64,000 nt of DNA from positions 1 to 64,000 of the forward strand of contig NZ_FOVU01000019.1 in NCBI RefSeq assembly GCF_900115265.1. The letters are read 5' to 3'. The notes under the pieces are model-generated. The model was not told where the DNA came from and did no database searches. It was given only the letters and a program-made list of their open reading frames with translations. This DNA comes from Bradyrhizobium sp. Ghvi. GTDB taxonomy: Bacteria > Pseudomonadota > Alphaproteobacteria > Rhizobiales > Xanthobacteraceae. Shown piece by piece: positions 50,307 to 59,641 of this stretch. Both the position numbers and the translations under genes were made by a program. Position 1 is the first letter of the stretch. Every line of letters starts with the position of its first letter.

Positions 50307-51110
50307 ATGGCCTTTTCGCGGATAATGGCAGCCCTTTTGGGCCTTTGCCTTGCGGGGGTGAATGCCGCTGGCGCCGAAACACGCAAGCTCGACATCGTCG
50401 GGACCGGAGACGGCATCGATGTCCTGCGTGCCATCGCAGCGAGCTTCATGCAGCAGGAAGGATCGGCACAGGTCGAGGTCCCGCCGAGCATCGGTTCTGG
50501 CGGAGGCATCGCGGCCGTGGGGTCCGGTAAGGCGACCCTAGGGCGCGTCGCACGCCGCCTGACCGACGCCGAAGCGGCTTCCGGCATCGTCTACAAGGCG
50601 ATTGCCCGCCTTCCCTCGGCTTTCATCGTCCATCCCGGCTGCGGAGTGAGTGCCGTCACAAGCGCTCAGCTCGTTGCGATCTATTCGGGCCGCCTTTCGA
50701 ATTGGAAGGAGCTGGGTGGCGCCGACATGCGTATCCGCGTCGTGCGGCGCGAGGACCAGGACAGCACTCTCACCGTGCTAAGGGCCAGCATGCCCGGCTG
50801 GCATGATCTCGAGATCACCGAGAAATCGAAGATGGCAACGACCACACAGGAAGCGATCGAGACGGTTCGCGATGTTCAAGGCGCGATCGGCTTCGGTCCC
50901 TTCTCGCGGCCATTGGAGCAGGGGCTGACGGTGCTTCGCGTGGACGGCCACTACCCGACGGATGCGGATTATCCCTCGAGCGTGGTGCTGGCGCTGATCT
51001 ATTTAAACACACTGCAGGATCCGGAGGCCCTGGCCTTTCTACGCTTTGCCGATGCGCAGAAGGCAGCCGACGTCATCACCAGCCTCGGTAGTCTGCCCGT
51101 CAAGCCGTAA
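50307..51110 (+). CDS. PstS-like periplasmic substrate-binding protein (267 aa)
   Basis: A signal peptide (AALLGLCLAGVNAAGAE) precedes a class II binding fold of the phosphate type (PBP-like): LDIVGTGDGIDVLRAIAASF, IGSGGGIAAVGSGKATLGRV and QDSTLTVLRASMPGW. The SGGG phosphate loop of true PstS is replaced by SIGSGGG. No pst transporter genes are nearby, so it may act as a sensor partner. AAGGGG lies before the ATG at 50307. Confidence 0.8.
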   Translation: MAFSRIMAALLGLCLAGVNAAGAETRKLDIVGTGDGIDVLRAIAASFMQQEGSAQVEVPPSIGSGGGIAAVGSGKATLGRVARRLTDAEAASGIVYKAIARLPSAFIVHPGCGVSAVTSAQLVAIYSGRLSNWKELGGADMRIRVVRREDQDSTLTVLRASMPGWHDLEITEKSKMATTTQEAIETVRDVQGAIGFGPFSRPLEQGLTVLRVDGHYPTDADYPSSVVLALIYLNTLQDPEALAFLRFADAQKAADVITSLGSLPVKP

Positions 51111-51157
51111 GGCGCCGGGGCTCGGCGGCCGCCGGCGCTGCTGAACCCGGCATCGGC

Positions 51158-52168
51158 TCACAGACCGGGGCGATGAGGCTGCTCCCGGCTTCGCCATAGA
51201 CGGGTGACTTTGTCCATCAGCGATGGGGTTTGAGAGCTCGGCACGAAAGGATCGGCATAGCACTGCGCATTGGCCGAGCGCGCCTTGTTCTTCACGATCT
51301 CGACGAGACCAACAGGGCCGGCGACGTAGACCGTATCCTCCAGCCCAAGCAGGGGCAGGTAGTGCGATGGGCGCCCGGGCCTGATCGGCAGGGTAGACCC
51401 GACCTCCGTCGTCGCGACGACGTCGCGGACACCGTCGTCGATCAGCCATTGCAACGAGGGAAGCATATAGAGATTATCGGCATCCCGGCTGCCGGCGACG
51501 ACCACCATCTCGCGGTTGCGCTGGGTCGAGCGCGCCGAGCGGGCGAGCGCCCAGATCGGGGCCCAGCCTGCTCCGCCGGCGACCAGCACCAGCGGCCCCT
51601 GGCCCTGTCGTAGATAGGCTTGTCCGAAGGGGCCTTGCACATGCGCCGCATGGCCAGGCCTGATGGCTTTGCCGAGTTGCCTCGACACGGTGCCGTCGGG
51701 CAGGCGCCTGATGTGGAAGACGAGTTCGACTTGCTTGAAGGAACCATCGAGCCTGAAGGTCGGGCTGTACTCGCGCGCAGGATAGCCGGAAAACTTGACG
51801 CGCACATATTGGCCCGGCCGAAACTCGAGCGGCGCTGAAGTCGTCAGCACCACTTCGGCGATCTCCGGCGAGAGCTCTTTGATCTCGGTGACGGCGCCCG
51901 CCCGCTTCATCGGCAGCGGCAATTCTTCGAATTCGATCTCGGCATCGCCTGCGACCGCGGCCTGGCAAGCGAGCACAGTGCGGCCGTGGCCCGAGCCGCC
52001 GTCATCGACCGAGCCCGAAATGACCGTCACCCGGCAGCTCTGACATTGTCCCGATCTGCAGTCGTGTGGAACGAGTATCGAGCCGCCGAGCGCCGCGTCG
52101 ATCAGGCTTTCGCCGGCGCGGGCTTCGACGGGCTTGCCGTTGATGACGAGCCGACAATGCCTCTTCAT
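51158..52168 (-). CDS. 2Fe-2S ferredoxin-NAD(P)H reductase (336 aa)
   Basis: The N-terminal ferredoxin domain has Cys37, Cys42, Cys45 and Cys68 (HDCRSGQCQSC and LACQ), a plant-type 2Fe-2S site. The FAD domain carries REYSPTF, and the NAD domain has LVAGGAGWAPIWALA and AGPVGLVE (CGP is usual; Ala here). This is the layout of oxygenase reductases such as phenol hydroxylase P5 or CDP-glucoseen reductase. It lies 54 bases after the cytochrome b fusion gene, and probably passes electrons to or from it. Confidence 0.88.
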   Translation of the reverse strand: MKRHCRLVINGKPVEARAGESLIDAALGGSILVPHDCRSGQCQSCRVTVISGSVDDGGSGHGRTVLACQAAVAGDAEIEFEELPLPMKRAGAVTEIKELSPEIAEVVLTTSAPLEFRPGQYVRVKFSGYPAREYSPTFRLDGSFKQVELVFHIRRLPDGTVSRQLGKAIRPGHAAHVQGPFGQAYLRQGQGPLVLVAGGAGWAPIWALARSARSTQRNREMVVVAGSRDADNLYMLPSLQWLIDDGVRDVVATTEVGSTLPIRPGRPSHYLPLLGLEDTVYVAGPVGLVEIVKNKARSANAQCYADPFVPSSQTPSLMDKVTRLWRSREQPHRPGL

Positions 52169-52222
52169 CGCGAGGCCTCTAGAAGTGGCCTCCGGTCGAG
52201 CACGTCGCCGATCATGAGAGCC

Positions 52223-53929
52223 CTATTTCTGCGGCACGACCCGCACCGGGCGGTTATGGGTCGCATGCCGCGTCTGTGCATGGTCGAAGACGGCGACCCA
52301 CATGTAGAGATCGCGGCCCGGCACGAAGGCTTTGTCATATCTGCCATCGCTTTTCATGTTGCGCGTCAGCTCGAGCGTCCAATGTCCGTTGCTCCATTTT
52401 GAAACCCCGGTGATATTGGCGCGCTCTCCTTCGTTGTCGCCGGCAATAATCACGCCAGGCAGGATCGTGCCAACGGGAATCCTCGCGTCGGCCTCTGGCG
52501 TGTAGGGTTCGCTCTCCGATTCGAACATGTACCAGCGGCCGTTCTCGTCGTCGCTGCTGTTGGGATCAAGATCGAATTTGCCGAGGGCTGCGACCTGCGC
52601 CTTCCAGTCCTTGGGAAGCCGCAGAACCGTGACCGGTCCTTTGTCGTCCCGGTGGATGAACTTGAAGTTGTACGAATAAAGAGTGCGGCCAGGCTTATTC
52701 CAATAGCCGCCCTGATAGCGGGCATCGTAATTCTGCTCGTCCAGGGTTGGGGCGTAGGGCGGGCCGATATATTGGCTGTCGACGCGCCCGAGCATGCCCC
52801 CGCGCGACGCCTTCCACTGCCACATGTCTATGTAGCTGCCATCGGTCGTGAAGTGGAAGCCCCGGCCGTTGATCGGCATCGGTTTGCCGGGCAGCGGGTT
52901 GGCGCCGAGATCCGTCGCGCCTGCGCCGCCTAGCGATGGATTATCCGAGAAAATGACCGACAGTTTATCCTCGTAGAAGTCGGCGGCGTCTTGCAGACCC
53001 GCACGCTCGTCGAGGGCGTGCCAGCCATCCTCTTGCTTGATGATCGGAATGCGGCGGAGGGAGCGCGTGGGATCCTCCCAGCGGAAGGCAAAATAGATCT
53101 TCTGCCCGTCGTGCAGGGCGCGCACTTCCACGAGCGATTCGCCCGATCCGCCGAGATTGGCACCTTGCTGCGTGCGAATGAAGACGGGGAGCGCGCGCGA
53201 CCAGGCGGGATCTCCCATGGCGCCGTCGAGCTTGGGCGCGGCGTCCACCCGCGCGACGACGAGCGTATCGCGCGTCGCCCAGTCGAGCCCGGCAACGCCG
53301 CACGCGACGACCACCCCGATTGCAGCGGCGACGAGAAGAGGCCTCGGCAGCACGGCCTTTGTGATCGCGAGCGGCGTCGGCCGAAACACGCGGAGAATCT
53401 GCTGCCAGCCGCCATAGAGATAATGCGCGGCGGCATGCGCGAAGATATAGGCGAGTGCGACGAAGGCGGCGATCGAGTGGAGATAAGCCCACCAGCCGCC
53501 ATAGCCGAGATACATCATGACGCCCGTCCCCGTGAGGAAGGTCACGAGCGCATAGACGAACCAGTGCAGGATGACGTTGGCGGCTCCCCACTTGAGGCGA
53601 GCCGGGGCGCGCATCGCCAGGATCCGCGTCTTCTTGGGGCTGTTGCGCTCGACGAGGCCGCTGCGCGCGAGGTAGGCGACGTAGGCCGCCCCGCAGAAGA
53701 AGAGGGCGAGCCCCGCGATGAAATGCCAGGAAAAGATCTCGCCCTGCGGCAGGACCGGAGCAAGCCATTTCGAGAAGGGGGCGTGCAGCGCGTCCGCTGC
53801 GATGCGGATGCCGGTAACGAGGCTTACGATAAACGCGAGCGCGGTCGCCCAATGGAGGATTATCGTCCCGACGTCAGTACGTGGCGGGCTTTCTCGAGTC
53901 TTTGTTTGAGCGATGCGTCTCTCGGTCAA
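52223..53929 (-). CDS. Cytochrome b fused to ethylbenzene-dehydrogenase-type heme domain (568 aa)
   Basis: Residues 20-220 form a four-helix cytochrome b of the hydrogenase/formate-dehydrogenase type; His ligands appear in IILHWATALAF, FSWHFIAGLALFF, VILHWFVYALV and AHAAAHYLYGG. After a fifth helix (LLVAAAIGVVVACGVAGLDW), a periplasmic domain of about 330 residues fits EB_dh: VRALHDGQKIYFAFRWEDPT, AADFYEDKLSVIFSDNP, and later WTLELTRNM. EB_dh binds heme b. The start is a TTG (53929) without a clear ribosome site. It would link quinone or a reductase to an outside acceptor. Confidence 0.85.
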   Translation of the reverse strand: MTERRIAQTKTRESPPRTDVGTIILHWATALAFIVSLVTGIRIAADALHAPFSKWLAPVLPQGEIFSWHFIAGLALFFCGAAYVAYLARSGLVERNSPKKTRILAMRAPARLKWGAANVILHWFVYALVTFLTGTGVMMYLGYGGWWAYLHSIAAFVALAYIFAHAAAHYLYGGWQQILRVFRPTPLAITKAVLPRPLLVAAAIGVVVACGVAGLDWATRDTLVVARVDAAPKLDGAMGDPAWSRALPVFIRTQQGANLGGSGESLVEVRALHDGQKIYFAFRWEDPTRSLRRIPIIKQEDGWHALDERAGLQDAADFYEDKLSVIFSDNPSLGGAGATDLGANPLPGKPMPINGRGFHFTTDGSYIDMWQWKASRGGMLGRVDSQYIGPPYAPTLDEQNYDARYQGGYWNKPGRTLYSYNFKFIHRDDKGPVTVLRLPKDWKAQVAALGKFDLDPNSSDDENGRWYMFESESEPYTPEADARIPVGTILPGVIIAGDNEGERANITGVSKWSNGHWTLELTRNMKSDGRYDKAFVPGRDLYMWVAVFDHAQTRHATHNRPVRVVPQK

Positions 53930-54344
53930 GGCAGCGGCGTTCTTTCGAAGCGGTGACTTCGTTCATTGCATAAAGCTTACCCGCGGTAAACCAGCAGTTG
54001 CGCCAGAAAGGCTGCGACGCATTGGGGATTGGGCGCTCTGGTGCGGAGCAGCTCAGAGCGCGGCCGCTGCGCGGGTCGCTAAACCACGTCTATTGTAGGC
54101 CGCGCGGAAACCGTTGGGGGGCAGGTGGTCAGTGAGTCGATCCTGCCCCACAGATTGAATTTATATAATAATTTCAATTATATACGAGTTCGTAATTTTG
54201 TTCTGACTGGTGCGCCAAAGCCGCGATACTCAGGCGCAAAATAAGCCATATCGCGCCGTTGCTTCCGTTCCGCGTGCATGACGAGCGCATGGCTCCCCTC
54301 AACGCCTGTTCGAGCGACGATCGCGAGAGGCGCCTGGCCGTAAG
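53930..54344. other. Intergenic with repeat copy 2
   Basis: No gene is supported. It contains the 47-bp repeat at 54171-54217 next to the 3' end of the CBS gene. Confidence 0.4.
54171..54217 (-). repeat. 47-bp dispersed repeat, copy 2
   Basis: The minus-strand reading is W-R-T-S-Q-N-K-I-T-N-S-Y-I-I-E, then IIII-like codons and TAA. It is gap-free against the other three copies. Confidence 0.8.
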
Positions 54345-54764
54345 TCAGTGATGCGCCGAAACGCTCCTGACGGTCTCGGTGAGCATATCACCCGACGCGG
54401 AATGGCCGACGTCACCCAGGCTGATGATGCCGACCATCCGCTTGCTCTTGTTGATCACCGGCAGCCTGCGGACCTGCAGCTTCTCCATATGATGCATCGC
54501 CTTGGCAAGGTCATCGTCATCGCGGCAGCAATGGATACCCTCGGTCATCACGTCGCGCGCTGTCGCACGGCCGGCATCGAAGCTGTGGCTTGCGAGCCCT
54601 TTGCAGACGATATCGCGGTCGGTCACCATTCCGACCAGCTTATCGTCCTCGCCAATCGGAATGCAGCCGATATCATGCGCCCGCATCAGTTTGGCAAGCT
54701 CGGTGATTGGGGTGTTGGGGCTGACCCAGTCGACACCCTTGTGCATAACGTCTTTGACTTTCAT
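54345..54764 (-). CDS. Two-CBS-domain protein (139 aa)
   Basis: Two CBS motifs are present: MKVKDVMHKGVDWVSPNTPI with DDKLVGMVTDRDIV, and TARDVMTEGIHCCRDDDDLA with SKRMVGIISLGDV. Such stand-alone proteins bind adenine nucleotides and adjust partner proteins. Strong GGAGG before the ATG. It is next to ybaK on the same strand but 176 bases apart. Confidence 0.9.
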   Translation of the reverse strand: MKVKDVMHKGVDWVSPNTPITELAKLMRAHDIGCIPIGEDDKLVGMVTDRDIVCKGLASHSFDAGRATARDVMTEGIHCCRDDDDLAKAMHHMEKLQVRRLPVINKSKRMVGIISLGDVGHSASGDMLTETVRSVSAHH

Positions 54765-54940
54765 GGCGAGCCTCCGTGGGTTTCAAGTGCGTTGATGCAA
54801 TGCAGCGGCACCCCCATCTTCCCACTCCGACGGCCAACTGCAGACACTCTTGCCGCCACCCTGCTGAACAGTATGACGGCGACTTCGCGGCCAAAGTTCC
54901 CGCCCAGGATCGCGAGGCCAATGGGCGATGCACAAAATCC

Positions 54941-55411
54941 TCAATCATGCGCGCTGAAGTGCCCGTGCGGTGCGTTGACCGTCAGGCGTGCAAACTGCGC
55001 GCGACCCATATGAAGCAGCGTCTCATGATCGCCGGCTTCCATGTAGATGTCCGGCTGTGTCTCGATGCTGTCGTCGACGATCATATCCAATCCGTAGCAT
55101 TTGCCGACGGCAGGAACTGCACCATGCGCACAGTCGCTGAACAGCCGATTGATCTCGGTTTCATCGGCCATACGGACACTGTCGCCGAGGCTTGTCCTCA
55201 GGTCCGACAGGCGGAGGTGATGCGATGCGGGCAATATGGCCAGCATGTATCCGCCGTCGCGCCGCAGTACGATGCCCTTGGCGAGGCGGTCGCCCGAGAT
55301 ATGGCATGCCTGCGCTGTTCGAGCGGACGTCATGCTGAGTTCGTGCGGGATGATCTCGTACTGGATGTTCTCAGCGGCGAGGTATTTCTGGAGCGTGGGA
55401 GCAATGGCCAT
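54941..55411 (-). CDS. ybaK: Cys-tRNA(Pro)/aminoacyl-tRNA deacylase, YbaK family
   Basis: The 156-residue protein has the YbaK/EbsC fold: YLAAENIQYEIIPHELSMTS, DRLAKGIVLRRDGGYMLAIL with the conserved Lys, and PAVGKCYGLDMIVDDSI. Family members remove wrongly attached amino acids from tRNA(Pro) and relatives. GGAGGTGA precedes the ATG. The specificity cannot be told. Confidence 0.85.
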   Translation of the reverse strand: MAIAPTLQKYLAAENIQYEIIPHELSMTSARTAQACHISGDRLAKGIVLRRDGGYMLAILPASHHLRLSDLRTSLGDSVRMADETEINRLFSDCAHGAVPAVGKCYGLDMIVDDSIETQPDIYMEAGDHETLLHMGRAQFARLTVNAPHGHFSAHD

Positions 55412-55878
55412 GGCGTCACCTCCGAAGCGGATTGGAAACCATCCATCGTGAGGTCGACCCGCAGACTCTCGCCATACGATGGGCGGCTGCCTGACTATAG
55501 AGCCAACATAGGTCTTCCATCCGCAAGCTGCAATTCATCATCCTTGACCAAACATCATAGCGGGATGGCCGCGCTTCATTTGGGCACATCAGGCCAAGTC
55601 AAAATTATATAGTAATTTCAATCACATAAGAGTTCGCGGTTTTATTCTGGGTGGCGCGCCAAGTCTGCGCTCTACCAGCACATTGTACGATACGGCTCCG
55701 CGGCCGCAGCACCATCTCGGGCGATGAGTGACTGATTGCGTTGGCAGCATCGCCGAGCTTTCCGCTTTGCGTTGCTCCGCGCGCGCCGGGGCTTCGCCCA
55801 CGTGCGTCCCTCGCCGTGGGCGTAATCCCGGCCCGAATCAAGCGGCGGATGCCCGTCATTTGCGCTATGATCAGGCGC
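55412..55878. other. Intergenic with repeat copy 3
   Basis: The frame of the UPF0182 gene is open back to 55741 but its first 46 codons are not protein-like. The 47-bp repeat lies at 55615-55661. Confidence 0.4.
55615..55661 (-). repeat. 47-bp dispersed repeat, copy 3
   Basis: On the minus strand it reads W-R-A-T-Q-N-K-T-A-N-S-Y-V-I-E and ends IEITI plus TAA. Codon differences from copies 1 and 4 are mainly at third positions. Confidence 0.8.
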
Positions 55879-58659
55879 ATGACGATCCGGATTGCCGGAC
55901 CCCAACGCAAGGCACCACGACCAAGTGGCGTGGTCACGCTAACCGTTGCGGCTGTCGTCGTTACGATTTGCTTGATCCTGCTCGCGCTCGGGAGCGATTT
56001 CCTGGTCGACTGGCTATGGTTTTCGTCGGTCGGCTATCTGCAGGTCTTCTGGATGACGATCGGCGCTAAAGCCGCCGTCTTTGTCGCGATCTGGACAGCA
56101 ACTGCTCTCGTACTTTGGGTGAACGGGTGGCTCGCGCTGCGTGTCGCCGGCAAGCGGTCGACACAGCTTGCGGCGGCGGTATGGCAGGCCGCGGGCAGCG
56201 CGCCGCCCAATCCGCTTGCACAGTGGCGTGATCGCTGGCCGTGGCGCTCGATTATCGCGGGCGGGGCTGTCCTGATCGCCCTTCTCGTCGCAGCGGCCGA
56301 AGTAGCCAACTGGGGCGCCTTCCTGCGGTTTCTCTATCAGGTGCCATATGGCGCTGACGAGCCGCTCTACAGCAAGGATATCGGCTTCTATCTGTTCTCG
56401 TTGCCCGCCTATATCCTGATCAAGAACTGGATGATGCTCACGCTCGCTCTGAGTGCGCTTGTCGCCGGAACGATCTACTGGGCTCACGGCGATATCGAAT
56501 ACGACTCTCAACATCGTTCAATGTCGCCAACAGTGATCGGCCACGGCTCGGCGCTGCTCGGTCTTTTCTTCGCGGTGAAGGCCTGGTCCTATAGTCTCGA
56601 TCGCTATCTGCTGCTCTACGGCGACAACGGCGTGGTCGTCGGCGCAAGTTACACCGATGTCCATGTGGGGCTGCCGGCCCTGTGGCTGATGATCGGACTT
56701 TCGATCGTCGCGGCTCTCGCCACGTGGGCGAACTTGCGGACGCGCAGTTACCGGCTTCCTGTCGCCGCGTTCCTGCTCGTCGTCCTCGGCACCTTCGTGC
56801 TGTCCGGCGTAGCCCCCGTTCTGGTCTGGCAATTCTTCGTCAAACCAAGCGAGTTGGATCTGGAGAAGCCCTACATCGAGCGCAATATTGCGCTCACCCG
56901 GCAGGCCTACAATCTGGACAAGATCGCAGCCAGGCCCTTTGCGGCCGAACAGAAGCTTACCTCCAAGACGCTCGACGCCAACAAGGCGACAATCGACAAT
57001 ATCAGGCTGTGGGACTGGCTGCCTCTGTCGGACACCTACGCGCAGCTGCAAGAGATCCGCACTTACTACAAATTCCATGATCTTGACGTCGATCGCTACT
57101 GGCTCGACGGCTCCTACCAAAGTGTGATGCTCTCGGCACGCGAACTGCGGCCCTCCTTGCTGCCGCCGAACGCCCAGACCTGGGTCAACCGCCACGTGCT
57201 GTTTACTCATGGCAATGGTGCGGTGATGAGCCCGGTCACTCGCAAGAGCACTGAAGGACTGCCGCTCCTCTATTTGCGGGATATCCCTCCCGTTGCGGAT
57301 GGAGGCCCCAAAATCCACGAGCCGCGCATCTACTACAGCGAACAGAGCAACAACTACGTCATCGTCAAGGGGAGCACACCTGAGTTCGACTATCCGAAGG
57401 GAAAAGACAATGTCTACGCGGCTTATGACGGCACGGGTGGCATTCCGATAGGAGCGGCGGTGTGGAGAGGCCTGTTTGCCTACTATTTCAATGACCCGAA
57501 CCTGCTGCTCTCAAGCTACATCACCACAGACAGTCGGATCATGATCCGCCGCAATATCGGGGAACGGGTACAAACGATCGCTCCGTTCCTCAGGCTCGAT
57601 CACGATCCTTATCTGGTCATCAGCAATGGGCGGATGTTCTGGATGCAGGACGCCTACACGGTGAGTTCCTATTTCCCCTATTCGCAGCCAGCGCAGGATT
57701 TCGATCTCAACTACATCCGCAATTCTGTGAAGGTCATCATCGATGCCTATAATGGGACCGTCGATTTTTACCTCGTCGACACCGGCGACCCGGTCGCGGC
57801 GACTTATCAGCGTATCTTTCCGAGCTTGTTTAAGTCGTTCGAGGCGATGCCTCCGGACTTGCAGAAGCACATTCGATATCCGGAGGATCTATTCCTGATC
57901 CAGGCGCGGCTCTATCAGACCTACCATATGGAGGCCGCCGACGTTTTCTATAACCGCGAGGATCTGTGGCAATTCCCGCGCCAGCCAGGCGGCGGCGGCA
58001 TTGCAACGATGGCGCCGTACTACATCGTCATGCGGCTGCCCGGAGAGCCGCAGGCTGAGTTCTTCCTCATGCTTCCGATGGTGCCCAGCCGCCGCGACAA
58101 TATGATCGCCTGGCTCGCCGCGCGCTGTGACGCGCCCGATTACGGCAAGCTGATCGTCTACGAATTTCCCAAGGAGAAGCTCGTCTACGGGCCGTTCCAG
58201 ATCGAGGCGCGGATCAACCAGAGTACCGAGATATCGCAACAAATCACGCTGTGGAATCAGATGGGTTCGCGGGTGATACGCGGCGCGAACTTGCTTGTGA
58301 TCCCGATCGAGAACTCGATCCTGTATGTATCGCCGCTCTATTTGCGAGCGGAGCACGGACACCTGCCAGAACTAAAGCGTGTGATTGCAGCCTATGGTGA
58401 ACATGTGGTGATGAAGGAGACGCTCGACGAGGCATTGTCCGCCTTGTTCATCGAGCCCGGCGGGGCGCAGCGGGTCTCGAGCACAAAAGGGGAAATGCCT
58501 GTCACAGCCCCGTCGACAGGTCCGGCCAGGGAGGCGCTCGATCGCTACAATCAGGCCGTTGAACGATTGCGCTCCGGCGATTGGAAAGGCTTTGGCACGC
58601 AGTTCGACGCAATGCGGGAGCTCTTGGAGGAAATGAACCGACGTCCCATCGGCCATTAG
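55879..58659 (+). CDS. UPF0182 family membrane protein (926 aa)
   Basis: Seven membrane helices in the first 320 residues (VVTICLILLALGSDFLVDWL; KAAVFVAIWTATALVLWVNG; others) precede a large extracytoplasmic domain: LPLLYLRDIPPVADGGPKIH, EPRIYYSEQSNNYVIVKG, and RLYQTYHMEAADVFYNREDL. This is the UPF0182 layout, and length matches. Function is unknown. The start is placed at MTIRIAGP with AGGCGC upstream; ATGs at 55867 and 55849 are also possible. Confidence 0.9.
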   Translation: MTIRIAGPQRKAPRPSGVVTLTVAAVVVTICLILLALGSDFLVDWLWFSSVGYLQVFWMTIGAKAAVFVAIWTATALVLWVNGWLALRVAGKRSTQLAAAVWQAAGSAPPNPLAQWRDRWPWRSIIAGGAVLIALLVAAAEVANWGAFLRFLYQVPYGADEPLYSKDIGFYLFSLPAYILIKNWMMLTLALSALVAGTIYWAHGDIEYDSQHRSMSPTVIGHGSALLGLFFAVKAWSYSLDRYLLLYGDNGVVVGASYTDVHVGLPALWLMIGLSIVAALATWANLRTRSYRLPVAAFLLVVLGTFVLSGVAPVLVWQFFVKPSELDLEKPYIERNIALTRQAYNLDKIAARPFAAEQKLTSKTLDANKATIDNIRLWDWLPLSDTYAQLQEIRTYYKFHDLDVDRYWLDGSYQSVMLSARELRPSLLPPNAQTWVNRHVLFTHGNGAVMSPVTRKSTEGLPLLYLRDIPPVADGGPKIHEPRIYYSEQSNNYVIVKGSTPEFDYPKGKDNVYAAYDGTGGIPIGAAVWRGLFAYYFNDPNLLLSSYITTDSRIMIRRNIGERVQTIAPFLRLDHDPYLVISNGRMFWMQDAYTVSSYFPYSQPAQDFDLNYIRNSVKVIIDAYNGTVDFYLVDTGDPVAATYQRIFPSLFKSFEAMPPDLQKHIRYPEDLFLIQARLYQTYHMEAADVFYNREDLWQFPRQPGGGGIATMAPYYIVMRLPGEPQAEFFLMLPMVPSRRDNMIAWLAARCDAPDYGKLIVYEFPKEKLVYGPFQIEARINQSTEISQQITLWNQMGSRVIRGANLLVIPIENSILYVSPLYLRAEHGHLPELKRVIAAYGEHVVMKETLDEALSALFIEPGGAQRVSSTKGEMPVTAPSTGPAREALDRYNQAVERLRSGDWKGFGTQFDAMRELLEEMNRRPIGH

Positions 58660-59331
58660 TGCCCGCCCCCATCACGAGCGCGACGCTACGATTGGGCTCT
58701 GCTGAAGATCATATCGCGATTTCAATGACATAAGAGTTCTCAGTTTTATTCCGGGTGGAGCGCCATTTAGAACAGAATTCGAACAAGGATCGGTCCCTAG
58801 CTTCCGCCAGGGCGTCCCTGGCCGAGCTTCATGAAAGGTCCGACCTGAAGATCTACGATTTCAACGTCGCCGGCAGAAATCACGGCATTCTTCTGGGAAG
58901 AATAAGCCGCCAGCTGCGCGCGGCGGCTCGATAGTCCTGGACGGTCGATGCCTCCTTAGCCCCAAGCGTACCGCCGTTACCTTGTTTGCGGCCATGCCGA
59001 CCTGATCTGTCGATCACGTTCGATTCGGGACGGCGAGCACCGGTCCCGAGAGCCGGCATGGCGCGAATTGCGAGGACGGAAGCCAAACCACGTGCGGTAT
59101 CGCCAGCCGAGACCGTCCCCGCCGGCCGGCACCAAGTAAGGCATCCGGATTTGAACGAAGGGCCTGTTTCTGCCGACGACAGCACGCGCCATTTGAGGCG
59201 TGAAGACGCTCCAGCTCCCGTCCGCGCGAGTCGATCCGACTCCCGTGGGTCCTCGGGATTAGGCCGCTGATCGCCTCTTATTACGAAAAGTCTTACTGTC
59301 GCGTCTGCGCTGCCGATAGAGCCTGGACACG
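58660..59331. other. About 670 bases, repeat copy 4, no confident gene
   Basis: The 47-bp repeat lies 60 bases after the UPF0182 stop. ORFs at 58880-59192 (minus) and 58986-59270 (plus) overlap and lack support. Confidence 0.4.
58719..58765 (-). repeat. 47-bp dispersed repeat, copy 4
   Basis: The minus-strand reading is W-R-S-T-R-N-K-T-E-N-S-Y-V-I-E and then IAI plus TGA. It aligns gap-free to the three other copies. Confidence 0.8.
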
Positions 59332-59496
59332 ATGGTGATCAGTGTTGCCGCTCCTGCCGCGGAGGTAGTGCTTGCTCAGCCTGTCCCCTTCAAGGCGAGA
59401 CGTCATCGAGAGCGGAAGCAACTGGCCGCCCCTCCCAAGGGCGGCCCGTGGCTGACCTCAGCCCAGAGGGCGGCGATGTCCGCTTCCGAAAGATAA
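59332..59496 (+). CDS. Possible small protein (54 aa)
   Basis: MVISVAAPAAEVVLAQPVPF followed by ARRHRERKQLAAPPKGG. It is open and moderately coding-like, without a clear ribosome site. Confidence 0.3.
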   Translation: MVISVAAPAAEVVLAQPVPFKARRHRERKQLAAPPKGGPWLTSAQRAAMSASER

Positions 59497-59641
59497 CCCG
59501 ACCAAGACATGCTGGCTGCCGAGGCCAGCCTTTGACCCTTAGCAGACGAAACGTAGTCGTTGCCGCCGCTTTTTGGAGATACCGCGAAATGCGAAGGTGC
59601 TAAGCTTCGGCCACAGGCGGGTGCTCCTTTAAGGGGGACAC

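Noticed and set aside
52991..53956. 321-aa plus-strand ORF
   Set aside because: It is antisense to the cytochrome b fusion gene, whose helices and His ligands are clear.
54348..55612. Two plus-strand ORFs of 221 and 278 aa
   Set aside because: They are antisense to the CBS and YbaK genes, both of which have strong ribosome sites and family motifs.
59140..59165. Possible tRNA T-arm (minus strand TTCAAATCC)
   Set aside because: No acceptor, D-arm or anticodon arm could be assembled around it.
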